Shown piece by piece: positions 9,116-17,023 of a stretch of DNA of 64,000 nucleotides (the first letter of the stretch is position 1; each line of letters begins with the position of its first letter). The notes beneath the pieces were generated by a model that worked only from the letters and a program-made list of their open reading frames with translations, was not told where the DNA came from and did not search any database. Location: NCBI RefSeq assembly GCF_000518705.1, contig NZ_JAEC01000031.1, positions 1-64,000 of the forward strand. Reading direction: 5' to 3'. This DNA is from Shewanella colwelliana ATCC 39565 (lineage in GTDB: Bacteria > Pseudomonadota > Gammaproteobacteria > Enterobacterales > Shewanellaceae). A program made the position numbers and the translations under genes.

Positions 9116-9430
9116 CTACCACTCCCCCATATTGCGAACCCTTGACTCAACTTCTTTAAGTACACTCAGAGAACCTGTACCAATTAACTCTATGGGAGAA
9201 AGACCATTGAAAAAAGGTGTACGGTTATTCAGTACCATAAACCCGATCTGATTTTGAGGATTCGAAAAATACGACATTAGAAAACCACGAATGCTAAGAA
9301 TATAATATGCTCGCATATCCTGCTCTTCCTCAGGATAATCAAGAAGTATTTTTTGAATTAATGTCGGTGAAGCCTTCCACTCCTTGAGAGCTTCAACAGC
9401 TGATTCTAATTTATTGTTGTCAGACTGCAA
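9116..9430 (-). CDS. ParS/MbcA-like antitoxin-fold protein (DUF2384-like)
   Basis: 104 residues. The C-terminal half (LNNRTPFFNGLSPIELIGTG, then LSVLKEVESRV) fits the toxin-binding domain of Xre/MbcA/ParS antitoxins: helix, an F.G..P.E.I signature, then a final helix. The N-terminal half is helical, without an obvious DNA-binding motif. Such antitoxins normally neighbour a RES-domain toxin; none is visible on either side. It may be a solitary remnant or an anti-toxin device of the mobile region. The assignment is by motif, moderately sure. Confidence 0.55.
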   Translation of the reverse strand: MQSDNNKLESAVEALKEWKASPTLIQKILLDYPEEEQDMRAYYILSIRGFLMSYFSNPQNQIGFMVLNNRTPFFNGLSPIELIGTGSLSVLKEVESRVRNMGEW

Positions 9431-9519
9431 GTTGATACCTCAAACTCCACGATAAGAATCCTGCCTTATACTCACTTAGCCAAAATACAACAAACACAAG
9501 TTAATGTTCAGCAACAAAG

Positions 9520-9678
9520 CTATTGAGATTTCACGGGACTCTTAGCGGGTCCAGCTAGCCGTCCACTAGTATCGGGGGCTCGAATCATTAGAGAGTCGGC
9601 AATGGAAGACTGACTCTTACGAGCATGCAATTGCATACGTTCTAGCGCTTTTCTTAAATCTAATTTGGTTCTTCTCAT
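9520..9678 (-). CDS. Small ORF of unknown function, possibly the tail of a lost gene
   Basis: 52 codons from ATG 9678, basic N-terminus (MRRTKLDLRKALERMQLHAR), ending in a Gly/Pro-rich tail. The same frame stays open upstream to 9768 (83 codons in all) without a start, which suggests the 3' end of a truncated gene rather than a free-standing small protein. No ribosome site is visible. Family not recognised. Confidence 0.3.
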   Translation of the reverse strand: MRRTKLDLRKALERMQLHARKSQSSIADSLMIRAPDTSGRLAGPAKSPVKSQ

Positions 9679-9834
9679 AGTGGTAAAGCCTGAGCTCTGT
9701 AGATACTCTGCACCTCTACTAAATGTAGGTCCACTTTTAAACAGCCGTATAAATAACGCACAACTAAACTAAGCAGCTTGGGTACAGAAGTTTTAAGTAA
9801 ATGCCGCTTCATACCAAGGTAAAAAGAGGTTTTA

Positions 9835-10223
9835 ACATTTCACTGCCTATTCGGCAGTTTGCTGCATTAACATAAACGTCGAAACGATTGTTTTTATTTT
9901 TAGCTGCCTATGCGGCAGTTCACGCCCAGCGGCGCGAATGTTGACCGTAATAAACATTTTCAGCTGCCTATGCGGCAGTTCACAGAGCATGAGAGCGTAA
10001 GCGATACGCTTTTGAATTTTCAGCTGCCTATGCGGCAGTTCACGATGGCTCGCTATCCGATTGCTTTATTTCTAAATTTTCAGCTGCCTATGCGGCAGTT
10101 CACTATGACCGTACATCATATAAAACTGGTTTGAGATTTTCAGCTGCCTATGCGGCAGTTCACTAAGCATCAAACTCAATCACAATGAGGGCGAAATTTT
10201 CAGCTGCCTATGCGGCAGTTCAC
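9835..10223 (-). CRISPR. Type I-F3 CRISPR array, 6 near-identical repeats plus one divergent terminal repeat
   Basis: Transcribed from the minus strand, downstream of cas6. The 28-base repeat is GTGAACTGCCGCATAGGCAG followed by CTGAAAAT; copies start at 10196, 10136, 10076, 10016, 9956 and 9896 in plus coordinates, with exact 60-base period and 32-base spacers. The copy at 9896 has one change (handle CTAAAAAT). A seventh, divergent repeat covers 9835-9862 with 8 differences but keeps the CTGCC/GGCAG stem, with loop GAATA instead of GCATA. No cas1, cas2 or cas3 is present, as in transposon-borne systems. Confidence 0.95.
9864..9895 (-). other. Homing spacer matching the 3' end of rsmJ
   Basis: The last spacer, lying between the repeat copy with a changed handle and the divergent repeat. 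Read on the minus strand it matches the rsmJ coding strand (27121 down to 27090) at 26 of 32 positions. Mismatches are at guide positions 3, 6, 12, 18, 21 and 30, all of them rsmJ third codon positions. CC lies immediately 5' of the protospacer. Confidence 0.9.
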
Positions 10224-10353
10224 AATAAAACATAACCAATAAGTTATTAATTTTCAATTAGTAACTTGCAAATAGAACACTTCACCTATTTTTTTAGTAT
10301 CTAAATTTATCAATTATAAAACAATGGGTTACGTTAACGACATATAAACAAGG
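10224..10353. other. A+T-rich stretch between cas6 and the array (leader side)
   Basis: 130 bases without a gene. The array is probably transcribed through from the tniQ-cas operon or from a promoter here; no strong promoter was recognised. Confidence 0.4.
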
Positions 10354-10953
10354 TTAAAACATATTGAACTCTGGAACTGTCCCCTTTTGCTCTTGATTCG
10401 TTGCCAGCCCATACTGATTAAACTCGGCCTGTTCGGGCCTACGTACTTTCTCTTTTTGCACATGCAATAGAAAATCCTGCCCGGTACTTTTACTTTCTAT
10501 TGCTATACAGTGAAAATTATCCAGCTCTCTAGGTTCGTAGCATTTACTCGTAGTAAAAGGCTCCCCCCTTGCAAGCGCCCGTTTCTCCAATCGTTTTAAT
10601 CGCCTTCGAGCTTCACCAACAAATATTTTGGCGATACTTTGATTACGCTTAAACCTGACCTCATTACAATCATCAGGGACTGCTCCAACATCACCAACAC
10701 TGAAGAAGCCACACTCTTGCATATCTTGAAAATAACCTTGCTGCTTCAACTCGCTCAATACACCTTTATCCTTGTGAACAAAAGCAATCACATGACCAAT
10801 TGATGTATCTGACCAAGCAGGAAAACTCACACCAAGCCCTTTAATTTCATGCTTGCATATGAACCCATGCATGATTGAAATACATCGCCCAGTCAACAAA
10901 GCTAAATTTGCCTTTTCGGGTAAAAATCGCACCATAAAATAGTATCGTTGCAT
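10354..10953 (-). CDS. cas6f: Cas6f (Csy4) crRNA-processing endonuclease
   Basis: The start is set to ATG 10953 (MQRYYFMVRF), two bases after the cas7 stop; a longer start at 10968 would overlap cas7. About 199 residues, normal for the family. It carries the family segments GLGVSFPAW, a candidate catalytic His near the N-terminus (IMHGF), FKRNQSI and a C-terminal GLAT motif. Cas6f cuts the repeat 3' of its hairpin and stays bound to the crRNA in the I-F Cascade. Last gene of the tniQ-cas8/5-cas7-cas6 operon, directly upstream of the array. Confidence 0.92.
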   Translation of the reverse strand: MQRYYFMVRFLPEKANLALLTGRCISIMHGFICKHEIKGLGVSFPAWSDTSIGHVIAFVHKDKGVLSELKQQGYFQDMQECGFFSVGDVGAVPDDCNEVRFKRNQSIAKIFVGEARRRLKRLEKRALARGEPFTTSKCYEPRELDNFHCIAIESKSTGQDFLLHVQKEKVRRPEQAEFNQYGLATNQEQKGTVPEFNMF

Positions 10954-10954
10954 A

Positions 10955-12049
10955 CTATGCCTTCGCAATGTTTGTGGTTGCTGGGATGGTTTCGGCTTTT
11001 GATTTACTTTTATCCTTAGCCTTTTTCTGGAACATACCGCCCTTTATTAACACAGCAAAAAGATAGTAGATATTAGGGCTAATAGAAGGTTCTGATTTAG
11101 GCAGGGCCTCCTTAAGCTCTGCAAGATAATGTTCAGCATTAACAAACAGAGAATAAAAGCTCAACTCCGATTCTGGAGAGCGGCGCGCGATACCTAACTC
11201 TTTGTCTGCACCATATTCATGGATGCGTAATCGCTTTGAGCCGTCTTCCCACCAATCATCAATCAATTGCAGTGCTGCCCCAACCTTTACTGAATTGAAA
11301 CTTACGGCATAACGACCATCGACACACCTCACTTTTGCAAATTGTTTTGATGCTTCACCCTGTGTGGCCTTTTCACCAAAAACCTGACTTGGATAGATCT
11401 CTTGGCAAAAAGCCGTTTCAATTTTTGCTGTGATATCTGCATGCCAAAATACGGTTGGTTCAGTTAGTGCCTGATGTAACTCTTGGCTCAACTCATCTAG
11501 TACCCTCTGGGCATCTGCAGGCCAATGACTATCCCAAGCAAGCTGTCGAGTGTTAGATATTTGATAACTGTTACCAGAACTAGTTCTGATATCGATTTGA
11601 GTATTTCCGGTATTTTGATTACGCCAAAGCCAGCTACCCAACAACAAGTTTTTACAGTATCGAGTAGATAACTCTTTGAAGCCTCCACACGCTTTAAAGG
11701 TTGTCGCCAACTCCTGAAGTAATGAAAAAACTGCTGGTTCACTGCAACCTGTGGGCTTCAATGAGTTAGCTTGGGCTCTCAACGAAAAACGACAATAGAT
11801 ATGCTCTACATTTGGTGGAACATAGCATTCTTCAAGAATTAACGGATTACAATGAGCTAAATCTTGTGGAGCTAAATTTTTGGATTTGAACTGAGGAGTA
11901 AATGCTTCTGTAAAACCGGCTTTTTGGCCTCGAATGCGATTGATTTCAGCCTCGAGGGGAACAAAGTCATTTTCTGCTGTTTTATAGAAAAAAACCGCCT
12001 TGCCTGGGTACAGTGAGCGGTCATATTTTAGAACATTACATAACTCCAT
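10955..12049 (-). CDS. cas7f: Cas7f (Csy3) Cascade backbone protein
   Basis: 364 residues. The N-terminus (LKYDRSLYPGKAVFFY), the CNPLILEECYVPP segment and ITNTRQLAWDSHWP-like middle (here ISNTRQLAWDSHW) are typical Csy3 features. Several copies line the crRNA and displace every sixth guide base, which explains tolerance of mismatches at those positions. It begins 9 bases after the cas8/5 stop and ends one base before the chosen cas6 start, so expression is coupled. Confidence 0.92.
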   Translation of the reverse strand: MELCNVLKYDRSLYPGKAVFFYKTAENDFVPLEAEINRIRGQKAGFTEAFTPQFKSKNLAPQDLAHCNPLILEECYVPPNVEHIYCRFSLRAQANSLKPTGCSEPAVFSLLQELATTFKACGGFKELSTRYCKNLLLGSWLWRNQNTGNTQIDIRTSSGNSYQISNTRQLAWDSHWPADAQRVLDELSQELHQALTEPTVFWHADITAKIETAFCQEIYPSQVFGEKATQGEASKQFAKVRCVDGRYAVSFNSVKVGAALQLIDDWWEDGSKRLRIHEYGADKELGIARRSPESELSFYSLFVNAEHYLAELKEALPKSEPSISPNIYYLFAVLIKGGMFQKKAKDKSKSKAETIPATTNIAKA

Positions 12050-12058
12050 AGAGGTTCC

Positions 12059-14164
12059 TCAAATCCGTTTCATTAGCATTGAAGATTCTTTTATCTCGAG
12101 CATCCAAAAAGCCCGCCTAAAAAAGTTACTCATTCCCTGTAACCTTATCTCAATTGCAGTGGCGTACTCAACTCCCCCTATGGCAGACTCGGCATAAGAA
12201 TGTAATGCTTCTAATGAATTTCGACGGCTTTTGGGTTTCTCCAACAACAGATAGCCAGACATGACCGGGCACAATGAAGCTTTTTGCTCGAGCAATACTA
12301 GGAGCTCATCAAGACTACTCATTTGATACCTAGTTGGCATAATCCATCTACCGGATACCGGAAGCCTGCTTAGCTGCGTAAAGAGTGACGCTTCATTACG
12401 ATACAAACCACACCATTCATCAACAGAGCCTATCTCAGGAGGATGCATCACTCCTCCTGCAAAATTTGCAGGAAAGCTCGCCTTCAAAGCATTGATTGAA
12501 CCATCAAGAACTTCTAGCTCTTCTTCATAACCATCAATATGAAACACTAAATCAAACACTAAATCACAATACCTATGATCTACAATTCCAGCTCGTCTAA
12601 ATTGATTCTCGCTCGTGCCCTGCATTCCGTACTCAGGGAGTTTTTTACCCGCCACAGATGAATACTGACGAATAAACCAAGAAAAAGAGGTTAACCTAAG
12701 CTGAGTACCAAGACTTTCATTCAGTCGCCGTTGATAGTTATACATCATCCCCCAAACAGCAGTTAACGAAGGTAAGCCGGCACAATAGGGATTAGATAAC
12801 GCTTGCGCATCAAATACTCGTATGCCCTTCAAATACAAATAACGTTGTTGATTCTCTTCATCAGAAGCTATTACTACTGCATTCGGTTCTTTCGAGAGGT
12901 TATCGAGTAACCATTTCAAACTGCTTTTTAATGGCTTCATCAAACGCTGATGGAATGCATATTTTTGTGATGCATTTGAGTTAGAAAGTACTGTATTCAA
13001 CAGGCTAAACATCGGGCTTAGTAACCCGGCAAGTTTTTCTTTTTGCGCAGTTAAAAACTGATACTCAAATGAACCATGAATACAGGCGAGTTCGCTAACA
13101 TTAACCTTGTTCTCTTCCACCTCTAAACGCCACTCTAATAGAGGTGACAACCATTCAGTCAGGGTTGCTCTTATCTGCCTCATGCTAGCTACTTTCTGCA
13201 GCCTGCGTTGTTTCAATGCCAGTTCAAAACCATTTGATAGAAGACCCTCTAAGGCTCTTTTAAATCTAGGTTGTGATAACGCGCCTTGGTTTAGCACAGT
13301 TTGACTGGCTTGAACCTTTAATACCCAAGAGTCACTTAATCCATGCACTGCATTTCCTACTCGAGGTGGGTAATTAAGCACTTTAACGTTACCGCCAAGA
13401 GAAGCCGACAACTCACTAACGGCAGCAGGACGCGTAAACTCAATATTGGTGTATCGGCCCTGCTTAGCCATTGCTGCTTGTTGTATTTCAGCTTGCAATG
13501 CATGGCTAGCAACTGGCGTTATCGCCAAATAGCCATCTCGATAAGGTAAGCGAACTTGAATTGAATATTTATCAACACGATTGGGGCTATCAATAATAGG
13601 CAATGAAGCTTTAACCCTGCCACACAAATTCATGAAGTGCTTCACAGGCATGCCAAGTTCCTTAAAAGCCGTCTTCCACTCATTAGGAGGATCAATCAAA
13701 AGAGTTGAAAGACAGCAAACTCGCTCTTGCCAGATAAAATGACAACTAAATAACTTTGCTAGATTCACTTTGGCACTGTCATGTGACCAACCTAAAGCCC
13801 TAGTGCAGTTTGCGCTACTCAATACATGAGGATGTGAAAACGGAGATGGTGCAATCAGCCTTTGTTTGCTGACTCGTATATCAGGGTACTTCAAATTATG
13901 CGTATGTAACCATTTAACCTCGTCAATACAGCCGTCAAGATGTGCATCAGTATTGAGTGTTTGCTTGGCTAACCTTTTATCAAGCAGATCATCAACCCGT
14001 TTTCTAGGGTAAGTCAGATTAAGTAGAATGGTTAATGCAGCAGCTTCACTGCCCGTCACATCTATCGGTGTGGTGTAGGCGGTAAATGCTCGCCTTAATA
14101 CAATATTACGCTCAGCGATATCGTCAATGTCTAACAACTCTTGGAATTTCTGTTTATCTACCAT
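12059..14164 (-). CDS. cas8/5f: Cas8f-Cas5f fusion, PAM-recognition subunit
   Basis: 701 residues, the length of the fused Cas8/Cas5 protein that distinguishes transposon-encoded I-F3 systems from ordinary I-F systems with separate csy1 and csy2. The N-terminal half contains LLNLTYPRKRVDDLLDKR and a Csy2-like HTHNLKYPDIRVSKQR segment; the C-terminal half is Csy1-like. It overlaps the end of tniQ by 7 bases. It should recognise the CC PAM that lies next to the rsmJ protospacer. No Cas3 recruitment partner exists in the window, fitting a targeting role without DNA degradation. Confidence 0.9.
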   Translation of the reverse strand: MVDKQKFQELLDIDDIAERNIVLRRAFTAYTTPIDVTGSEAAALTILLNLTYPRKRVDDLLDKRLAKQTLNTDAHLDGCIDEVKWLHTHNLKYPDIRVSKQRLIAPSPFSHPHVLSSANCTRALGWSHDSAKVNLAKLFSCHFIWQERVCCLSTLLIDPPNEWKTAFKELGMPVKHFMNLCGRVKASLPIIDSPNRVDKYSIQVRLPYRDGYLAITPVASHALQAEIQQAAMAKQGRYTNIEFTRPAAVSELSASLGGNVKVLNYPPRVGNAVHGLSDSWVLKVQASQTVLNQGALSQPRFKRALEGLLSNGFELALKQRRLQKVASMRQIRATLTEWLSPLLEWRLEVEENKVNVSELACIHGSFEYQFLTAQKEKLAGLLSPMFSLLNTVLSNSNASQKYAFHQRLMKPLKSSLKWLLDNLSKEPNAVVIASDEENQQRYLYLKGIRVFDAQALSNPYCAGLPSLTAVWGMMYNYQRRLNESLGTQLRLTSFSWFIRQYSSVAGKKLPEYGMQGTSENQFRRAGIVDHRYCDLVFDLVFHIDGYEEELEVLDGSINALKASFPANFAGGVMHPPEIGSVDEWCGLYRNEASLFTQLSRLPVSGRWIMPTRYQMSSLDELLVLLEQKASLCPVMSGYLLLEKPKSRRNSLEALHSYAESAIGGVEYATAIEIRLQGMSNFFRRAFWMLEIKESSMLMKRI

Positions 14165-15393
14165 GCTGATAAGTACATCCCTTGTTTATCGTTGCCAAAA
14201 CTCGCTTTGTACTCGATGACTTGCCTTAGGTAGAACACACCAATATGAGGATCAATTCGAGTCTGAATTTTCTGCCTCATTCCAGCAGTTAACACGCCAT
14301 CTTGATAGAGTCGATACACTTGCTCATGAGTGGTAGAGAGTAGCGCCGCAGCTTCAGCTACAGACACCAACATATCAGCCACATTAGGCTTTTTTGATTT
14401 AGGATGTGACTCAACTAGTTTGCTAAGGTAATCCATCAAAGCAAGGTAGATAAAATGCGGCTCTTTATCTTCTGGTTGTACACACTGAGACTGTAGAATT
14501 AGCTCACCGTAAATTGACCGAAATGATGTGCGATTAAATAGGTCAATAAGCCTCGCCTCTGCACCAGAAGTCACCACATCGAGTTCTTGGTAGAAACTTG
14601 ATGGCCAATCTTCAAAGTAGCCAACTGATCCATGTGGCATACATTCAGCATTTTTAACACGACGCTTCTGGTACCAAAGCAAAGCAGCAAATCGCTGAGT
14701 CGCAGATGTGCCCATAAATAACAGAGGATTGTTAGATAAAGCGTCACCTTCAAACAAGCTACGTGACAATAAAACCGCTTGGCTATCGGCTTTCACGCTC
14801 GAAGCTGATGCAAATTCAAAACCGCATGCACAATGAGTAATAGACTCGTTCTCAATGTAGTTAATGGGCTGCTGGCACTCAGGGCAATGATGAAGCAGTT
14901 CACACTCATGCTTGGCACACACTTCAACAGGCCTAATATGCCAAGCCTGGCGAATATAGGCCTCTTCTTTCAGGCATTGAGGACAAACAGGCAAAGTCTC
15001 AATACCATCATCATCTGCGTAACGAATAAAGCTCAGCGGAATATCAATGCCGTTACGGTGAACTGCCGACATACCGCCAACGAACGTTCTATTAGAGCGC
15101 AGTAAGGCCAGTTTGTGTAACTCATGTCGAGGTAAATCAAGAAGGGATTCAAGCAGGCTCAACGCTCGCATTCTAAAATGGCTATTATGCTTGGCGTGAT
15201 AAACATTAAGGCGTTTTAGCTCGATAGGAAATGCGCCATGAGCTTCAAAGTCCAACTCATGCAGCTCTTCCCTAATGGCCAAGCTCAACTGCTGATAGGA
15301 ATCAAAGAAGTTCTCCGCCACAACTCGTAGCAAGTAGCTCTCTAATGACTCATCAGAGAATGCACGCGACTTAGGAGAAAAGAGAAATGCCAT
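14158..15393 (-). CDS. tniQ: TniQ (TnsD-like) adaptor of the CRISPR-guided transposase
   Basis: 411 residues starting MAFLFSPKSRAFSDESLESY, the standard TniQ N-terminus; a second ATG three bases upstream is equally possible. Zinc-ligand pairs are visible: CPQC, H.C...CPEC and CAC, as in the TniQ zinc-ribbon region, and the C-terminal third has a helix-turn-helix. TniQ binds the Cas6 end of Cascade and recruits TnsC. First gene of the cas operon; a palindrome shared with the xre promoter lies 13 bases upstream of the start. Confidence 0.92.
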   Translation of the reverse strand: MAFLFSPKSRAFSDESLESYLLRVVAENFFDSYQQLSLAIREELHELDFEAHGAFPIELKRLNVYHAKHNSHFRMRALSLLESLLDLPRHELHKLALLRSNRTFVGGMSAVHRNGIDIPLSFIRYADDDGIETLPVCPQCLKEEAYIRQAWHIRPVEVCAKHECELLHHCPECQQPINYIENESITHCACGFEFASASSVKADSQAVLLSRSLFEGDALSNNPLLFMGTSATQRFAALLWYQKRRVKNAECMPHGSVGYFEDWPSSFYQELDVVTSGAEARLIDLFNRTSFRSIYGELILQSQCVQPEDKEPHFIYLALMDYLSKLVESHPKSKKPNVADMLVSVAEAAALLSTTHEQVYRLYQDGVLTAGMRQKIQTRIDPHIGVFYLRQVIEYKASFGNDKQGMYLSAW

Positions 15394-15405
15394 CAAGCAC
15401 CAAAA

Positions 15406-15420
15406 CTAAGGAAGTCTTAG
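15406..15420. promoter_or_regulatory. Putative Xre operator in front of tniQ
   Basis: CTAAGGAAGTCTTAG matches the perfect palindrome at the xre promoter (21284-21298) at 13 of 15 bases. It overlaps the region where the tniQ-cas transcript should start. Confidence 0.65.
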
Positions 15421-15456
15421 TTACAATCTATTTAATCTAGAACTGCTTTGCAAGGA
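15421..15456 (-). promoter_or_regulatory. Candidate promoter of tniQ-cas operon
   Basis: On the minus strand TTGCAA, a 17-base spacer and TAGATT form a plausible -35/-10 pair; the putative Xre operator begins just downstream, well placed to block the start of transcription. Confidence 0.4.
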
Positions 15457-15997
15457 AAATTAAAGTGTAGTAAGTAGTTTTGGTATTTTCATAACTAATA
15501 CTGATCCCGTTTTTACCCCATTTCTTGTTTCAACTTTTCGGTAACCTGCTTAATCAACTAGTTATTCAACTTACATTTTCTCATGTCTGGAAAACCAATA
15601 AAGTTGTGGAAACAGTGCTTGCTTTTGGCTGTAAAGAGAGCGATAGCTGTTCACAAATAACACACTAGTTCTCAAACGTTACTGTCAACATTTATCGGCT
15701 AACTTCATGAAAAAATAAAAGTAAATACTTTTTGTCTGATAATCAACCAACACGTTCAAATCTTTTTAACCTGAAACCACTTGAGGATGTTGTTTTGTAC
15801 AGTTAGTAATCACTAACACATAATTTCTTATTCAATAGTTATCCACAGACATTGAAGTTTTAGTGACTTGAAACCTCCTTGTAAGCACACTATATTGTAT
15901 CTTCAACTAAGAATAGGCACTACATATAGTAGTCGAACCTAATGTTACGAGTAAAGCCGACATCAATTTCTAGATATATAAGTAGTTAAGGAGCCAA
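15457..15997. other. Intergenic region between the cas operon and CBASS
   Basis: About 540 bases, A+T-rich, no gene recognised. It holds a single DnaA-box-like TTATCCACA (15839-15847), a small inverted repeat GTTAGT/ACTAAC near 15802-15817, and near 15890 a TATATT that may serve the CBASS promoter. AAGGAG precedes the CBASS start codon. Confidence 0.4.
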
Positions 15998-17023
15998 ATG
16001 AGTATCCAAGCAAAATTTATTAAGTTTCACGACAAAATTAAGTTGAGCCGTGAAGACAGCGAGTACAAAGACGCTCGCGAGAAGGATGACAGCATTTTAA
16101 AGGCTGTAAAAAAAGCATTGAAGGAAGAAGGTTACCCTGTAGTAGATAATTTTCTTCAAGGGTCGATGTCAACATCTACAGGGATTAAGAACCCGGGAGA
16201 GGACTTCGATATCGATAGAGCCATCGTAATAGCGTTTAATGGATCACCTGATGACCCAGTTAAAGTAAAAAAAATCGTTTTGAAGGTGCTGGAAGATCGA
16301 GGTTTCAAAAATGCCAAGATTAAGAAGCCATGCGTTACTGCTGATTATACAAGTAAAAATCTTCACATTGATATCCCAATCTATCGAGAACAAAATGGTG
16401 ACTATGAACTAGCTGTAGGGAAAAAGAACTCTAGTGATGATAATAGGGAGTGGTCAGCCTCTGATCCGAAGGGACTAAGGGATTGGATAAATGACTCATC
16501 CTTATATATTGGGTCTGCGAATAAGAAGTTGGAGCAATATAAGCGCATAGTTAGGTACTTAAAACGGTGGAGAGACAATAAGTTCTCTACTGCTGTTGCT
16601 AAAAAAGTGTTCTCAATTGCTTTAACAGTAATGTCTAAACAGCAATTCCGTTCAAGCTTAGATGACAGCGAAAAAGCTAATGATTTAGTCGCGCTTCGAG
16701 ATACCGTAAATGACATGCTTCATGCCAGTTATTTTAGCTTTCAAGGTAATGAGCAATATAGGGTTCGAGTAACTTTACCTAAGTCACCATGGAGAGATAT
16801 TTTTGATGGAAGTAGCCTTAACACGGGGACTCAGTTTTACAACAAACTTACAGTACTGAAAAGTAAACTAGATCAGGTTATTGAAGAAACAGACTTAGTT
16901 AAGCAATGCAAGATACTGAACGAAGTTTTTGGCGATGATTTTGAAGTGCCTAGTAGCTCTTCAACAGCAAAGAAAGCTGCATATTCAACAGCTGGAGCTT
17001 CTGGTACTTCTCAGGGGGCTTAA
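15998..17023 (+). CDS. CBASS CD-NTase (cyclic oligonucleotide synthase)
   Basis: 341 residues. Polymerase-beta-type nucleotidyltransferase motifs are present: GSMST at 55-59, acidic pair in DFDID (69-73) and the third acid in HIDIP (D124). AAGGAG lies six bases before the ATG. On sensing infection such enzymes make cyclic di- or trinucleotides. The C-terminus is a flexible Ser/Gly/Ala tail ending SQGA, the kind of tail that Cap2 conjugates to targets. It overlaps cap2 by one base. The exact product cannot be read from sequence; Cap5 relatives commonly answer to cGAMP-type signals. Confidence 0.88.
   Translation: MSIQAKFIKFHDKIKLSREDSEYKDAREKDDSILKAVKKALKEEGYPVVDNFLQGSMSTSTGIKNPGEDFDIDRAIVIAFNGSPDDPVKVKKIVLKVLEDRGFKNAKIKKPCVTADYTSKNLHIDIPIYREQNGDYELAVGKKNSSDDNREWSASDPKGLRDWINDSSLYIGSANKKLEQYKRIVRYLKRWRDNKFSTAVAKKVFSIALTVMSKQQFRSSLDDSEKANDLVALRDTVNDMLHASYFSFQGNEQYRVRVTLPKSPWRDIFDGSSLNTGTQFYNKLTVLKSKLDQVIEETDLVKQCKILNEVFGDDFEVPSSSSTAKKAAYSTAGASGTSQGA

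Noticed and set aside
9500..9516. CAGCAACA, the same eight bases as the transposon tip at 27031-27038, with a 10-base match to the tip
   Set aside because: It has the same orientation as the known end rather than inverted, and no TnsB sites follow.
10354..15393. An ordinary interference-competent I-F system
   Set aside because: No cas1 or cas2-3, cas8 and cas5 are fused, and tniQ heads the operon; it is the transposon-type I-F3 variant.
15802..15817. GTTAGT/ACTAAC inverted repeat before CBASS
   Set aside because: Only six-base arms and no second copy; not enough for an operator call.
15839..15847. Perfect DnaA box TTATCCACA
   Set aside because: A single box without partners, AT-rich 13-mers or replication genes; not an origin.
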